A stretch of DNA of 44,416 bases from Chloroflexota bacterium (GTDB lineage Bacteria > Chloroflexota > Limnocylindria > Limnocylindrales > CSP1-4), in NCBI GenBank assembly GCA_003141245.1, contig PLLE01000029.1, positions 18,077 through 62,492 of the forward strand, written 5' to 3'. The position numbers were made by a program, and so were the translations under genes. Shown here one piece after another: positions 1 through 7,987 of the stretch; the stretch's first letter is position 1; the number at the start of each line of letters is the position of its first letter. The notes under the pieces are model-generated. The model saw only the letters and a list, made by a program, of their open reading frames with translations. It did no database searches and was not told where the DNA came from.

Positions 1-348
1 GGGGCGACCCCGACCCCGACGCCAACCCCGACCTCGACGCCTACGCCAACCCCGACCCCGACGCCTACGCCGACCCCGACCCTCCCGCCCGGGGCGGTCG
101 GGACACCCCTTGACGTCCAGGCGCTGCCGGCCGGGGGCACCGTGCAGCTCGACGTCCAGGCGGTCGGCGCGATCAACATGTTCGTCTGGCTCGTACCGGG
201 CCTATTCCTGGGCCTGCCGGGCCTGCTCCTCGTCCTCATAGTGCTGGCCCAGGTCGGCCTGGCCACCGCCTTCGTCCCGGTCACCCGACGGGTCTTTGGC
301 GTGCGACGCCGGCGCCGCGTCCGCGATCGTCCGACGTCGCCGGGCTGA
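1..348 (+). CDS. C-terminal part of a Thr-Pro-stalk surface protein with a membrane anchor (5' end outside window)
   Basis: The frame is open from the first base to the stop at 346-348, so the N-terminus lies outside the window. The visible 115 residues begin with about 27 residues of alternating Thr-Pro. A short linker with two LDVQA copies follows, then one hydrophobic segment (about 22 residues, rich in Leu/Gly/Val) and a very basic Arg-rich tail of about 20 residues. This order (stiff stalk, membrane helix, positive tail) is that of an extracytoplasmic protein anchored by its C-terminus with the tail in the cytoplasm. The ectodomain is not visible, so no enzymatic or binding role can be given. 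The stalk and topology are seen directly; surface location is inferred. Confidence 0.7.
   Translation, partial: GATPTPTPTPTSTPTPTPTPTPTPTPTLPPGAVGTPLDVQALPAGGTVQLDVQAVGAINMFVWLVPGLFLGLPGLLLVLIVLAQVGLATAFVPVTRRVFGVRRRRRVRDRPTSPG
7..84 (+). repeat. Thr-Pro coding repeat
   Basis: Near-perfect repetition of ACC/ACG-CCN codons encodes alternating Thr-Pro with a single Ser interruption. Such repeats form stiff extended stalks in surface proteins and vary in length between strains by slippage. Confidence 0.8.
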
Positions 349-391
349 AGCCGTCGGACGGAGTTCTCCGCCAACGACGGACGCGGATCGC

Positions 392-500
392 ATGCCACTG
401 GTGTTGGAGATCCACGGTCGCGGCATCGATGGGGCGCAACTCGATCGGCTGACCGGCTTCGGCTCGCTTGCCAATGAGGCGCACTTCGTGCCCTGCGCGA
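392..500 (+). pseudogene. relic of a polyhydroxybutyrate-depolymerase-like esterase
   Basis: About 33 codons from the ATG at 392 read as the N-terminal part of the alpha/beta-hydrolase fold of LpqC/PHB-depolymerase-type esterases: a hydrophobic beta strand, the oxyanion-loop-like LEIHGRG, then QLDRLTGFGSLANEAHFV, which matches the family pattern of a helix ending in GF-ALAD--GFVV. After residue 33 the similarity stops, and no GxSxG or catalytic Asp/His follows in any frame before the next gene at 602. I read this as a truncated, frame-broken remnant. The family assignment is from memory of the family pattern, not a search. It could also be chance in a GC-rich spacer. Confidence 0.4.
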
Positions 501-583
501 ATCGTCCTGCCCCGGCGCGAGCGACGCCTCGGCACGACAGGACTTTTGGATGGTGCGCGGCCGCCCCGTGAAAGCGTAGGGTC

Positions 584-609
584 GATGAATGACTAGGATG
601 AATGACTAG
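584..609 (+). repeat. perfect 13-bp tandem duplication over the start of the EAL gene
   Basis: GATGAATGACTAG occurs twice head to tail (584-596 and 597-609). The second copy supplies the ATG at 602. The first copy contains an equivalent ATG at 589, which is out of frame and gives a six-codon reading frame ending in the TAG at 607-609, overlapping the main start. Confidence 0.9.
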
Positions 610-2368
610 AGTGATCGGACTGCGCGAGACTGAGGCGGCCGATCCGCGTGAGGCGCGCGTCGCTCAGGGATTTGTGCTGTCCCGCCGTGCGATCGACGCA
701 GCCATGATCGCGCTCGACACGAGGCCGCCTCGCCGTGCCGCTCCGATGCGGATCACGGCCGTTGGGCCTGCAACGCGGAGCCAGGTTTGGACGTTCGAAA
801 GCGCCGCGGCCGCCTTCGACGGCTTCATGGCGGCGATGCCCGCAGTCGCGTTCGTCAAAGACTCGGGCGGCCGCTACCTGTACGTGAACCGGCGATTCCT
901 CGATCAGTTCGGCGACCGCCTGGGCTCCGACTGGTTCGGTAAGACCGACACCGAGATCTGGCCGGCCGAGGTCGCCGCATTCGTTCGCGCGAATGACGCG
1001 GCGGCCCTGGCGGCCGATGCTCCGGTCCAGACCACCGAGATCATGCCGATCGGCGAGATGCACGTCCCGTTCCTGGTCACGAAGTTCCCGATCCACACCC
1101 TCGAGGGCGTGCAACTTGGGGGCATCGCGCTCGACATCACCCATGAACGTGCCCTCGCGACGGTGGCTGCCCGCAATGCCCGTGAGCGGGCACTGATCGC
1201 CGACACGCTCGCGCATCTCCCCGCGCAGGCCACGTCCGAAGCCACCGCCCAGATGATCTGTCGCCAGGTCGTGGGCCTGTCGGGTGTGGTTACCGCCTCG
1301 ATCATGCGATTCGCCCACGACGACCGGGCGTGGCCGATGGGCATGGCGCTCGCGAACGGTGGATCGCCGGAACTCCGGCCCATTCCGTACCAGCGCAGCC
1401 GACACCTCCGTGAGCGAGCCGCGCAGGGCGCATGGATCGAGGCCTGGGTCCATCGCCCATGGCACCCGTACAACAAGACGCTCAACGATTCCGGCGTGCG
1501 CGCCCACGCGTATGCGCCGATTCACTACGCGGGCACGCTGATCGGCCTTCTCGCGGTCGGGTCCGCCGAGGCATCGGCCGCGGCCGGGCTGGCCGAGAGT
1601 CTGCCCGGTCTCGTCGAGTTCGCCGGCATCGCGGGCGTCTTGATCGGCCCGGATCTCGCCGGGCAGGCCGGTTCGCTGCACGCACGAGAGTGCATCGCCG
1701 ATGTCCTCGATCGCCTCGCCTTCCACCCGGTCTTCCAGCCGATCGTGGATCTCAAGCACGGTCGGGTGATCGGCTACGAGGCGCTGACCCGGTTCGAGGA
1801 CGGCACACCCCCCGATGAACAGTTCGCCGCGGCGGAGGCTGTCGGCCTAGGTCTCGCCCTCGAGACCGTAACGCTTCGCGCCGCCATCGCGGCGGCCGGC
1901 CGCCTCAGGCCGCACATGCTCCTCAGCCTGAACGCCTCCCCGGCGCTCGTGCTGGAAGCGAATTCGATTCGATCGGTCGTCAGGGGCGTCCGGCAGCGGG
2001 TGGTCTTCGAGATCACCGAACACACCGCGATCGCCGATTACGCCGCATTCCATTGCGCTGTGGAGGCGCTCGGACCGTCGGTCCGTCTCGCGGTCGACGA
2101 CGCCGGGGTCGGCTTCGCCAGCTTCCGTCACATCCTCGAAATCAAGCCGGCCTTCGTGAAGCTCGACCGGTGGATCGTCTCGGGAATCGATCGCGATCCG
2201 GCCAAGCAGGCCCTCGTGGCGGGCATGTGTCAGTTTGCCCGCTCGACCGGATGCGAACTGATCGCGGAGGGCGTCGAGACCGAGACCGAGCGCGCCGCCC
2301 TGGTGGCGCTCGGTATTCGGCTGGCACAGGGCTACCTACTCGGTCGACCGGGCCCCCTGCCCGACTGA
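602..2368 (+). CDS. PAS / GAF-like / EAL c-di-GMP phosphodiesterase
   Basis: Predicted cytoplasmic phosphodiesterase hydrolysing cyclic di-GMP to pGpG (588 residues). After a 60-residue lead, a PAS domain (about 70-185) has the FVKD...GKTD pattern. A GAF-like middle region (about 200-355) follows, then an EAL domain (about 370-585). The catalytic set is complete: E393 in the EAL motif, N444 (NASP), E470 (EITE), D499-D500, K520, E556 and Q576, so it should be active and not a degenerate binding protein. There is no membrane segment, so the PAS/GAF part probably senses a soluble ligand or redox state. The ATG at 602 lies in a tandem duplication and lacks a clear Shine-Dalgarno; the ATG at 749 is an alternative start. 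It faces a PAS-GGDEF gene convergently. Confidence 0.9.
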   Translation: MTRVIGLRETEAADPREARVAQGFVLSRRAIDAAMIALDTRPPRRAAPMRITAVGPATRSQVWTFESAAAAFDGFMAAMPAVAFVKDSGGRYLYVNRRFLDQFGDRLGSDWFGKTDTEIWPAEVAAFVRANDAAALAADAPVQTTEIMPIGEMHVPFLVTKFPIHTLEGVQLGGIALDITHERALATVAARNARERALIADTLAHLPAQATSEATAQMICRQVVGLSGVVTASIMRFAHDDRAWPMGMALANGGSPELRPIPYQRSRHLRERAAQGAWIEAWVHRPWHPYNKTLNDSGVRAHAYAPIHYAGTLIGLLAVGSAEASAAAGLAESLPGLVEFAGIAGVLIGPDLAGQAGSLHARECIADVLDRLAFHPVFQPIVDLKHGRVIGYEALTRFEDGTPPDEQFAAAEAVGLGLALETVTLRAAIAAAGRLRPHMLLSLNASPALVLEANSIRSVVRGVRQRVVFEITEHTAIADYAAFHCAVEALGPSVRLAVDDAGVGFASFRHILEIKPAFVKLDRWIVSGIDRDPAKQALVAGMCQFARSTGCELIAEGVETETERAALVALGIRLAQGYLLGRPGPLPD

Positions 2369-2421
2369 TGCTCGCCTCGGTCCGGGCGTGACCGGCTCGC
2401 CATCGACTGGCGGAACGGCGG

Positions 2422-3363
2422 CTACTCTTTCTCGAAAACGTCGACCGGGTCAGACAGGCCTGGGGCGCCTGTCAGGTGGCGATTGCCGCCCTCCCTCTTG
2501 GCCAGGTACATGGCGTAGTCTGCGACCCTGAGCAATGTGTCTGTATCCCCGCCGTTCTCGGGATAGAGGCTGATGCCGATGCTGAGGGTGGCCTTCACTC
2601 GGTGTTTCCCCAGGGTGAAGGAACTGGCAAGAGCGTGCTCGATCTTGAGGGCGACGGTCTCGGCATCCTGGATCTGATGAACCGATTCCACGATGATCAC
2701 GAACTCGTCGCCGCCGATACGGGCGACCGTGTCGTTCTGACGAACGCTCTTCGTGAGCCTCTGCGCAACGGCACGGAGCAAGAGGTCGCCGACCTCGTGT
2801 CCCCGGGAGTCGTTGATCTCCTTGAAACGGTCGATGTCCATGTACAGGACGGCAAAGGAGGTACTTGATCGCTTGGCACGGATCAGGAGCTGGCTCAACC
2901 GGTCGAGCATCAGGAAGCGATTCGGTAGATCGGTGAGCGTATCGTGCGTGGCGAGGTGCTGGAGGGCCAGTTCGGTCTCCCTGATGTCGCTGAACTCGTG
3001 CGTCATGCCCCCCAGACCTACGACGGTGCCGGACTCGTCATGGAGCGGCATCTTCGTGGTCAGCGTCCAGTTCGTCCGGCCGTTGTCCAGCTGGCGGCTC
3101 TCGATCACGCCGACGATCGGTCGGCCCGTCTCCATGACCGTGAGATCGTCGAGCCGGGTTCTCTGGCCGAACGCGTCGCCAAACAGATCGATGTCTGTCT
3201 TGCCAACCAGCTCTGCCGGATCCGAGAAGCCAAGGTCCTGAGCCATCTTCAGGCTGACCCGCAGCAGACGGCACTGACGATCCTTGAAGTAGATGGCGTC
3301 TGGCGTGACATCCATCAGGGCACGGAAGAGGAATTCGTCGCTTGGGGGATTGGGAAGTGACAT
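2422..3363 (-). CDS. PAS-GGDEF diguanylate cyclase
   Basis: Predicted cytoplasmic diguanylate cyclase making c-di-GMP from two GTP (313 residues from the chosen start). The N-terminal PAS domain (about 10-135) carries the same YFKD...GKTD pattern as the PAS of the neighbouring EAL protein. A short signalling helix leads into the GGDEF domain (about 145-305). The active-site GGDEF is at 217-221. An RxxD inhibitory site (RQND, 208-211) lies exactly five residues upstream, so product inhibition is expected. The start is uncertain: ATGs at 3372 and 3363 are both possible, and the frame is open further upstream. The gene ends 53 bases from the end of the convergent EAL gene; the two may tune the same pool in response to related signals. 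Confidence 0.9.
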   Translation of the reverse strand: MSLPNPPSDEFLFRALMDVTPDAIYFKDRQCRLLRVSLKMAQDLGFSDPAELVGKTDIDLFGDAFGQRTRLDDLTVMETGRPIVGVIESRQLDNGRTNWTLTTKMPLHDESGTVVGLGGMTHEFSDIRETELALQHLATHDTLTDLPNRFLMLDRLSQLLIRAKRSSTSFAVLYMDIDRFKEINDSRGHEVGDLLLRAVAQRLTKSVRQNDTVARIGGDEFVIIVESVHQIQDAETVALKIEHALASSFTLGKHRVKATLSIGISLYPENGGDTDTLLRVADYAMYLAKREGGNRHLTGAPGLSDPVDVFEKE

Positions 3364-3668
3364 GCCCACCATCTTCTCTGTCGTCCGTATCTCAAGCATC
3401 CCTATCGCGGCCGACGCCACGGAGGGCGGCGTCCCTCGGCGCAGAAGGCGTCCGCTGTGCAACGGCGCCTTCAGGCCGAAGATCGACCGCGCTGGCCAGA
3501 CTCATCGGCGATTTCTTCGCCGGTGCTCGGCCAATCCGCTGGGCGTTCCTCGCTCGATGCTCCCCCGCGCGAATAATCCTACCTCGCGGGCGATCAATCG
3601 GCGATGCTACTTTTGGCTCGAACTCGAACGCATCCGCCTGATTGGTCGCGAGCTGCGCTTCGGCGCCC
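3364..3668. other. intergenic region without a gene
   Basis: This 305-base spacer lies between the GGDEF start and the ogt-like stop. It holds a 7-bp inverted repeat (GAAGGCG at 3443-3449, CGCCTTC at 3465-3471, 15-base loop) and no coding region that I can support. A TTGATC/TATTCG pair reading leftwards near 3560-3595 is a weak promoter candidate for the GGDEF gene. Confidence 0.5.
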
Positions 3669-4367
3669 TCAGGCCGCCGACCACGCCCCCTCGATGCGTA
3701 GGAGCCGGCGCTTGACCGCGAGCATGGCGGTGCGACCGCCGGGGCCGCTGCCGCCGTAGCCACCCAGGGCGCCGTCGGCCGCCAGAACGCGGTGGCAGGG
3801 GATCACGATGGGGACCGGGTTGCGGCCCAGGGCGCCGCCTACGGCCCGCGCCGCGCCGGGCTTGCCGATCCGTCGGGCCAGGTCGCCATAGGTCGTCACT
3901 TCGCCGAAGTCGAGGCTCGCGGCGCCGGCCAGCACGCGACGGTCCCAAGCCGAGAGGCCGCGCAGGTCCACAGGCAGCTCGAAAGCGGTCCGGCGGCCGG
4001 CGAGATACTCGCCTATCTGCGCCGAGGCTGCGGCCAGCTGGTCGCGCCAGGACGCCGGGACGGCGCCATCCTCGACGGGGACGACGCGGCCGTGGAGTCG
4101 CCGCGCCAGCCGATCCACGAAATCGGGCGTCTCGGCTTCGAACTCGACGGATACGACCCCGTCGTCCGTCACGGCGACGTGGAGGAGGCCCCACGGCACG
4201 GCGAAGGCATCGAAGGCGGCGACCAGTCCGGATGTCGCGCGCACGCCCACGCGACGCAGAGCCGCGCGCGTGGCAGCCTGGGCGGCTCCGGTCTCCGCCG
4301 GCAGCGTCGCCTCGTTCGGAAGCGGGTCGCCGGCCCGCAAAAGCAGCTCGAACTGGTGATCGTTCAT
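3669..4367 (-). CDS. ogt: methylated-DNA--protein-cysteine methyltransferase with an N-terminal extension
   Basis: DNA repair protein that removes alkyl groups from O6-alkylguanine by irreversible transfer to its own cysteine (232 residues). The active-site PCHRV motif is intact, with the acceptor at C191. Upstream, the segment with DFGEVTTYGDLA and GAARAVGGALGRNP forms the usual DNA-binding and Asn-hinge region. About 55 residues precede the family core; this is longer than usual and begins NDHQFELLLRAGDPLP, which resembles the opening of some anti-sigma factors. The ATG at 4367 is chosen because GGTGAG lies seven bases before it. An ATG at 4385 would overlap the sigma gene. The stop of the ECF sigma gene is 9 bases upstream, so the two are almost certainly co-transcribed, suggesting the sigma factor responds to alkylation damage. 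Confidence 0.9.
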   Translation of the reverse strand: MNDHQFELLLRAGDPLPNEATLPAETGAAQAATRAALRRVGVRATSGLVAAFDAFAVPWGLLHVAVTDDGVVSVEFEAETPDFVDRLARRLHGRVVPVEDGAVPASWRDQLAAASAQIGEYLAGRRTAFELPVDLRGLSAWDRRVLAGAASLDFGEVTTYGDLARRIGKPGAARAVGGALGRNPVPIVIPCHRVLAADGALGGYGGSGPGGRTAMLAVKRRLLRIEGAWSAA

Positions 4368-4375
4368 CTTGTGTC

Positions 4376-4951
4376 TCACCGCCATTCGCTCAGGGCCGCC
4401 CGTAGCCGGCGCAGACCCTGGCTGACGTGCTGCCGCGCGCTCTCCTGGCTGCAGCCGAGCAGCTCGGCCACCTCGTCGTACTCGGCGCCGTCGAGGACCC
4501 GCGCGGCGACGCCGAGCCGCTGGCTCGGACTCAGCTCGAGCAGGGCCGACCGAACCGCCGACCGCAGCTCCTGAGATCGAACGGCCGTCTCGGGGTCGCC
4601 TGCGGCCGATGCCCATTCGACCGATTCGCGATCGGCTTCAATCGATCGACCGCGTCTTCGATGTGCGTCGACGGCCAGGTTGCCGGCTATCCGATACAGC
4701 CAGGCTCGAACGTTCGCCCCGGCGGACAGCCGGCCGTAAGCTCGAAACGCGCGGAGGAAGGTCTCCTGGTGGAGATCGGCCGCCTCGCTCGCGTCCGCCG
4801 CGAAACGCCGCAGGAAGCGGTAGATCTCCGCCCCGTGGCTTTCGAAGGCCGCCTCGAACGGGGGTGGCGCGGCAGGCTCCGGCTCGGCCGCGGCCTCTCG
4901 CGTCCTCCGAGCAGCCGGCCGTTGGGGTGACTCGATCGGTATCGCCATCAT
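4376..4951 (-). CDS. ECF-type RNA polymerase sigma factor
   Basis: Sigma-70 family factor of the extracytoplasmic-function type (191 residues), directing RNA polymerase to a small stress regulon. After a Pro/Ala-rich N-terminal tail (about 30 residues), region 2 spans about 35-100 and contains the characteristic DLHQETFLRAFRAYG and the promoter-melting segment VRAWLYRIAGNLAVD. Region 4 (about 125-185) ends in a helix-turn-helix (YDEVAELLGCSQESARQHVSQG). No conventional zinc-binding anti-sigma gene is next to it. The gene immediately downstream is an O6-alkylguanine methyltransferase with an unusual N-terminal extension. It diverges from copA with 107 bases between the starts. No clear Shine-Dalgarno precedes the first ATG; the second codon is also ATG. 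Confidence 0.9.
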   Translation of the reverse strand: MMAIPIESPQRPAARRTREAAAEPEPAAPPPFEAAFESHGAEIYRFLRRFAADASEAADLHQETFLRAFRAYGRLSAGANVRAWLYRIAGNLAVDAHRRRGRSIEADRESVEWASAAGDPETAVRSQELRSAVRSALLELSPSQRLGVAARVLDGAEYDEVAELLGCSQESARQHVSQGLRRLRAALSEWR

Positions 4952-5019
4952 GCCCAGTGTGACGTCGGGACCGCGCGGATGTGAAGGGCGGCACGAATGC
5001 GGAATCGATGCCGGCTCGA

Positions 5020-5048
5020 TTGTCGTTTGCGGTCTTCTGGCATATACT
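5020..5048 (+). promoter_or_regulatory. sigma-70-like promoter of copA
   Basis: TTGTCG (5020-5025) and TATACT (5043-5048) are separated by exactly 17 bases, matching 4/6 and 5/6 of the consensus. Initiation would fall near 5055-5059, at or just before the ATG at 5059, so the transcript would be leaderless or nearly so. Confidence 0.6.
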
Positions 5049-5060
5049 CCCGGGGAGTAT
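5044..5060. promoter_or_regulatory. palindromic operator overlapping the copA -10 box and start
   Basis: ATACTCCC-G-GGGAGTAT is a perfect inverted repeat with 8-bp arms around one base. It covers most of the -10 box and the expected transcription start, which suits a repressor. The ATAC/CCC-GGG/GTAT arrangement resembles sites of CsoR-type copper repressors. No such regulator is encoded in the window, so the binding protein is inferred only. Confidence 0.6.
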
Positions 5061-7374
5061 GCAATCAGTCGAGTCAGTCGTTCCCGCTCTCACTCCCGCC
5101 GCGCTCTCCGCCGAGGTCCAGCTGCCCATCGTGGGTATGAGCTGCGCTTCGTGCGTGAACCGGATCGAGCGCTACCTGCGCAAGACTCCGGGCGTCGCCG
5201 AGGCCAACGTCAATCTCGCGACTGAGGTCGCCACGGTGCGCTACCTGCCCGAGATCGCGGGACTCGACGAGCTGGCGCGGGCCATCGAGGCGGCCGGATA
5301 CGAAGTGCGCCAGATGCCTGTGGCTGCCGACGGCGCGCGCGGGACTCTCCTCGACGAGGCGGACGCCGAGGCGGCCGTTCGATCGCGCGAGCAACGAACC
5401 CTCGGGCTGACTGCCGCCGCATCGCTGGTCGTGGCGGCCCTGGCGATGCTGGTCATGTACCTGCCTAACGCGCCCTGGACGATGGAGCAGGCCGCGTGGC
5501 TGCTGATCGGTCCTGCAACGGCTGTCCAGTTCCTCGCCGGCCGCCGCTTCTATCGCGCGGCCTTGCGGGCGGCGCGCCACGGAACGACGAGCATGGATAC
5601 GCTCGTCGTCGTGGGCACGAGCGCGGCGTGGGCATTCAGTGTCCTCGTCACATTCGCGCCGGACCTGCTTCGGTCCGCGGGCATCGAGCCGCAGACCTAT
5701 TTCGACAGCTCGACCGCGATCATCGGGCTCATCCTGACGGGCCGCTGGCTGGAGGCCCGGGCAAAGGGCCAGACCGTCGGCGCGGTCAAGGCGTTGATCG
5801 GGCTGCAAGCTCGCTCGGCTCGAATCGTCAGGGCCGGCGCCGAGATCGACGTGCCGCTCGAGGACGTGCGCGTCGGCGATCTCGTACGCGTTCGACCCGG
5901 CGAGCGGGTCCCCGTCGATGGGCGCGTCGTGGACGGCGCCTCCGCGGTCGACGAGTCGATGCTCACCGGCGAGCCGATCCCCGCCGAGAAGGGAGCCGGC
6001 GCCGAGGTGATCGGCGGGACGATGAACGGCCACGGGACCTTCCTGTTCCGGGCGACGCGGGTTGGACGAGATACCGCCCTGGCGCAGATCGTCGATCTGG
6101 TTCGTAGGGCGCAGGGGTCCAAGGCGCCGATCCAGCGGCTGGCGGATCGGATCGCGGCGGTCTTCGTCCCGATCGTGCTCGTCGTCGGCGCGGCCACCTT
6201 CGCGCTGTGGTTCGTCGCCGGCCCGGAGCCGCGCCTGACGCACGCCCTCGTGGCGTTCATCACCGTCGTCGTCATCGCCTGCCCGTGCGCCATGGGCCTC
6301 GCCACTCCGACGGCGATCATGGTCGGGACCGGCAACGGCGCCGAGTCGGGCATCCTGATCCGCGGCGGCGAGGCGCTCGAGCTGGCAGCCGGAATAGATG
6401 CAGTCATCTTCGACAAGACCGGGACGCTCACTCGCGGCCGACCGTCGCTCGGCGAAGTCGTCCCGGCCCCGGGTTTCGCCGCGAATGAGGTCCTCGACAT
6501 CGCCGCGTCGGTGGAGCGGGGGAGCGAGCATCCGCTGGCGGGGGCCATCCTCGCGGCCGCGGCGGAGAAGAGCCTCGGTCGGCGTCCCGTGGAGGACTTC
6601 GGGGCTATCGCCGGGCGCGGTGTACGCGGTCGCGTCGAGGGCCGCCTGGTTCTGGTCGGGACGGCGGCGTTCCTCGGTGCCGAAGGCGTCGAGCTGGGCG
6701 CACTGGCTGCGCCGGCCGAGTCTTCGGCCGCGGTCACCTATGTCGCCGTGGACGGCCGAGCTGCCGGCCTCCTGCCGACGATCGACGAGATCAAGCCAGA
6801 GGCGGCCGAAGCGGTGCGCGGGCTGACTGCTGCCGGGGTCGAAGTCTGGCTGGTCACCGGCGATCAGGCCCGAGCTGCCGCGGCCGTGGCGGCTGCCGTC
6901 GGCATCGCCCCGGAGCGCGTCATGGCGGAGGTCCTGCCTGCCGGCAAGGCCGAGGCTGTGGCCTCGCTGCAGGCCCGCGGCCTGCGAGTGGCGATGGTGG
7001 GCGACGGCATCAACGATGCTCCGGCACTGGCGCAGGCGGACGTGGGGATCGCCATCGGCACCGGCGCGGACGTTGCTCTCGAGGCTTCGGACGTGACGCT
7101 GGTCGGCGGCGATCCACGCAGCGTCGCGGCGGCGATCGGCCTCTCCCGCCAGACGCTGCGGGTGATCCGCCAGAACCTGGCCTGGGCCTTCGGGTACAAC
7201 GTCGTGCTGATCCCGGTCGCGGTCGGCGTGCTCTACCCGATCGCCGGGATCACGCTGAATCCCGCGATGGCGGCCGGGGCGATGGCTCTCTCGTCGGTCA
7301 GCGTGGTGTCGAACTCGCTGCGGCTGCGCCGCTCCACGAAGCGCTCGTTCGCCGCCCGCCCAAGTCGCGGATAA
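5059..7374 (+). CDS. copA: copper(I)-exporting P-type ATPase CopA
   Basis: P1B-1 ATPase pumping Cu(I) out of the cytoplasm (771 residues). An N-terminal heavy-metal-associated domain carries the metal-binding CxxC (C29, C32). Membrane helices follow, with the actuator domain TGEP, the transport-site CPC in the sixth core helix (C408-P-C410), the phosphorylated Asp in DKTGTLT (D452), the SEHP motif of the nucleotide domain and GDGIND (D649). The YN of FGYNVVLIP and the MALSS pattern in the last two helices are the remaining Cu(I) ligands, which separates it from Zn/Cd pumps. The ATG at 5059 is preferred because promoter and operator lie directly before it. A GTG at 4981 extends the frame but would place the promoter inside the gene. 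Confidence 0.95.
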   Translation: MQSVESVVPALTPAALSAEVQLPIVGMSCASCVNRIERYLRKTPGVAEANVNLATEVATVRYLPEIAGLDELARAIEAAGYEVRQMPVAADGARGTLLDEADAEAAVRSREQRTLGLTAAASLVVAALAMLVMYLPNAPWTMEQAAWLLIGPATAVQFLAGRRFYRAALRAARHGTTSMDTLVVVGTSAAWAFSVLVTFAPDLLRSAGIEPQTYFDSSTAIIGLILTGRWLEARAKGQTVGAVKALIGLQARSARIVRAGAEIDVPLEDVRVGDLVRVRPGERVPVDGRVVDGASAVDESMLTGEPIPAEKGAGAEVIGGTMNGHGTFLFRATRVGRDTALAQIVDLVRRAQGSKAPIQRLADRIAAVFVPIVLVVGAATFALWFVAGPEPRLTHALVAFITVVVIACPCAMGLATPTAIMVGTGNGAESGILIRGGEALELAAGIDAVIFDKTGTLTRGRPSLGEVVPAPGFAANEVLDIAASVERGSEHPLAGAILAAAAEKSLGRRPVEDFGAIAGRGVRGRVEGRLVLVGTAAFLGAEGVELGALAAPAESSAAVTYVAVDGRAAGLLPTIDEIKPEAAEAVRGLTAAGVEVWLVTGDQARAAAAVAAAVGIAPERVMAEVLPAGKAEAVASLQARGLRVAMVGDGINDAPALAQADVGIAIGTGADVALEASDVTLVGGDPRSVAAAIGLSRQTLRVIRQNLAWAFGYNVVLIPVAVGVLYPIAGITLNPAMAAGAMALSSVSVVSNSLRLRRSTKRSFAARPSRG

Positions 7375-7390
7375 GCCCTGTGGACCCGGG

Positions 7391-7909
7391 CTAGGCGACG
7401 AACGGGCCCACCAGCGCCAGGGGCAGGATGGCGACGCCCGCTCCGATCGCGGCCCGAAGCCCGGCCGAATGCCCGAAGCCCAGCTCCGACGTGAGTGCTC
7501 CTACCACGAGCCCCACCAATACCGCGGGGATCGAGAGCAGGGCGGCAACAACTCCCAGCGGCAGGCTGCGCGATAGCGCATGGACGAAGACCGACTGCCG
7601 TGAGATCAGCGAGACGACCATCAGCAGGTCCGCGGCGACTATGAACCCGGCGAGCGCCCCAAGGAACGCCTCGGCGCGCGTCGCCGCTAGGAAGATCGGA
7701 AGGCTGATAGCGAGAACCCCAAGCGCGAGCAGGGCAGGGATCAGGATGAGAGATCCGTCGATCCCCTGCTGCAGCGCCACGCGCGGCGCGGGTCCGCTCA
7801 GACGGAAGGCGACGAGCGTTCCGCCGGAGAGGAGCGCACCCAGGGCGCCGGCCTCGAATCCGTGGCTCAGCCAGGCTGGCAGAAGTCGGCGGCGCTCCAC
7901 GCGAGCCAT
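7391..7909 (-). CDS. small multi-pass membrane protein of unknown function
   Basis: I do not recognise this 172-residue protein. It has about five hydrophobic helices (roughly 18-36, 52-72, 75-98, 110-133 and 145-170), a basic N-terminus (ARVERRR) and no long soluble domain, Cys or His cluster, or catalytic motif. Positive charges at the N-terminus place it inside the cytoplasm. The gene converges on copA (16 bases between stops) and follows the first fabF on the same strand after 78 bases that contain a strong hairpin, so it is probably separate from the fatty-acid genes. The ATG at 7909 has a TAGG directly abutting it; the GTG three codons further in may be the true start. Confidence 0.55.
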   Translation of the reverse strand: MARVERRRLLPAWLSHGFEAGALGALLSGGTLVAFRLSGPAPRVALQQGIDGSLILIPALLALGVLAISLPIFLAATRAEAFLGALAGFIVAADLLMVVSLISRQSVFVHALSRSLPLGVVAALLSIPAVLVGLVVGALTSELGFGHSAGLRAAIGAGVAILPLALVGPFVA

Positions 7910-7950
7910 CCTACATGTTCGCGTAGCGGACTCCGTCCTGGCCGCCTCGC

Positions 7951-7970
7951 GGCGCGCCCGCCGGCGCGCC
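7951..7970 (-). terminator. strong hairpin after the first fabF, without a U-tract
   Basis: Two copies of the self-complementary GGCGCGCC (7951-7958 and 7963-7970) flank a 4-base loop 17 bases beyond the fabF stop. The stem is very stable but no T-run follows, so termination is only a possibility. Confidence 0.35.
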
Positions 7971-7987
7971 CAACGAAGGTCGAACGG

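Noticed and set aside
4981-5058. GTG at 4981 as copA start
   Set aside because: It would add 26 residues unlike the family and put the promoter and operator inside the coding region.
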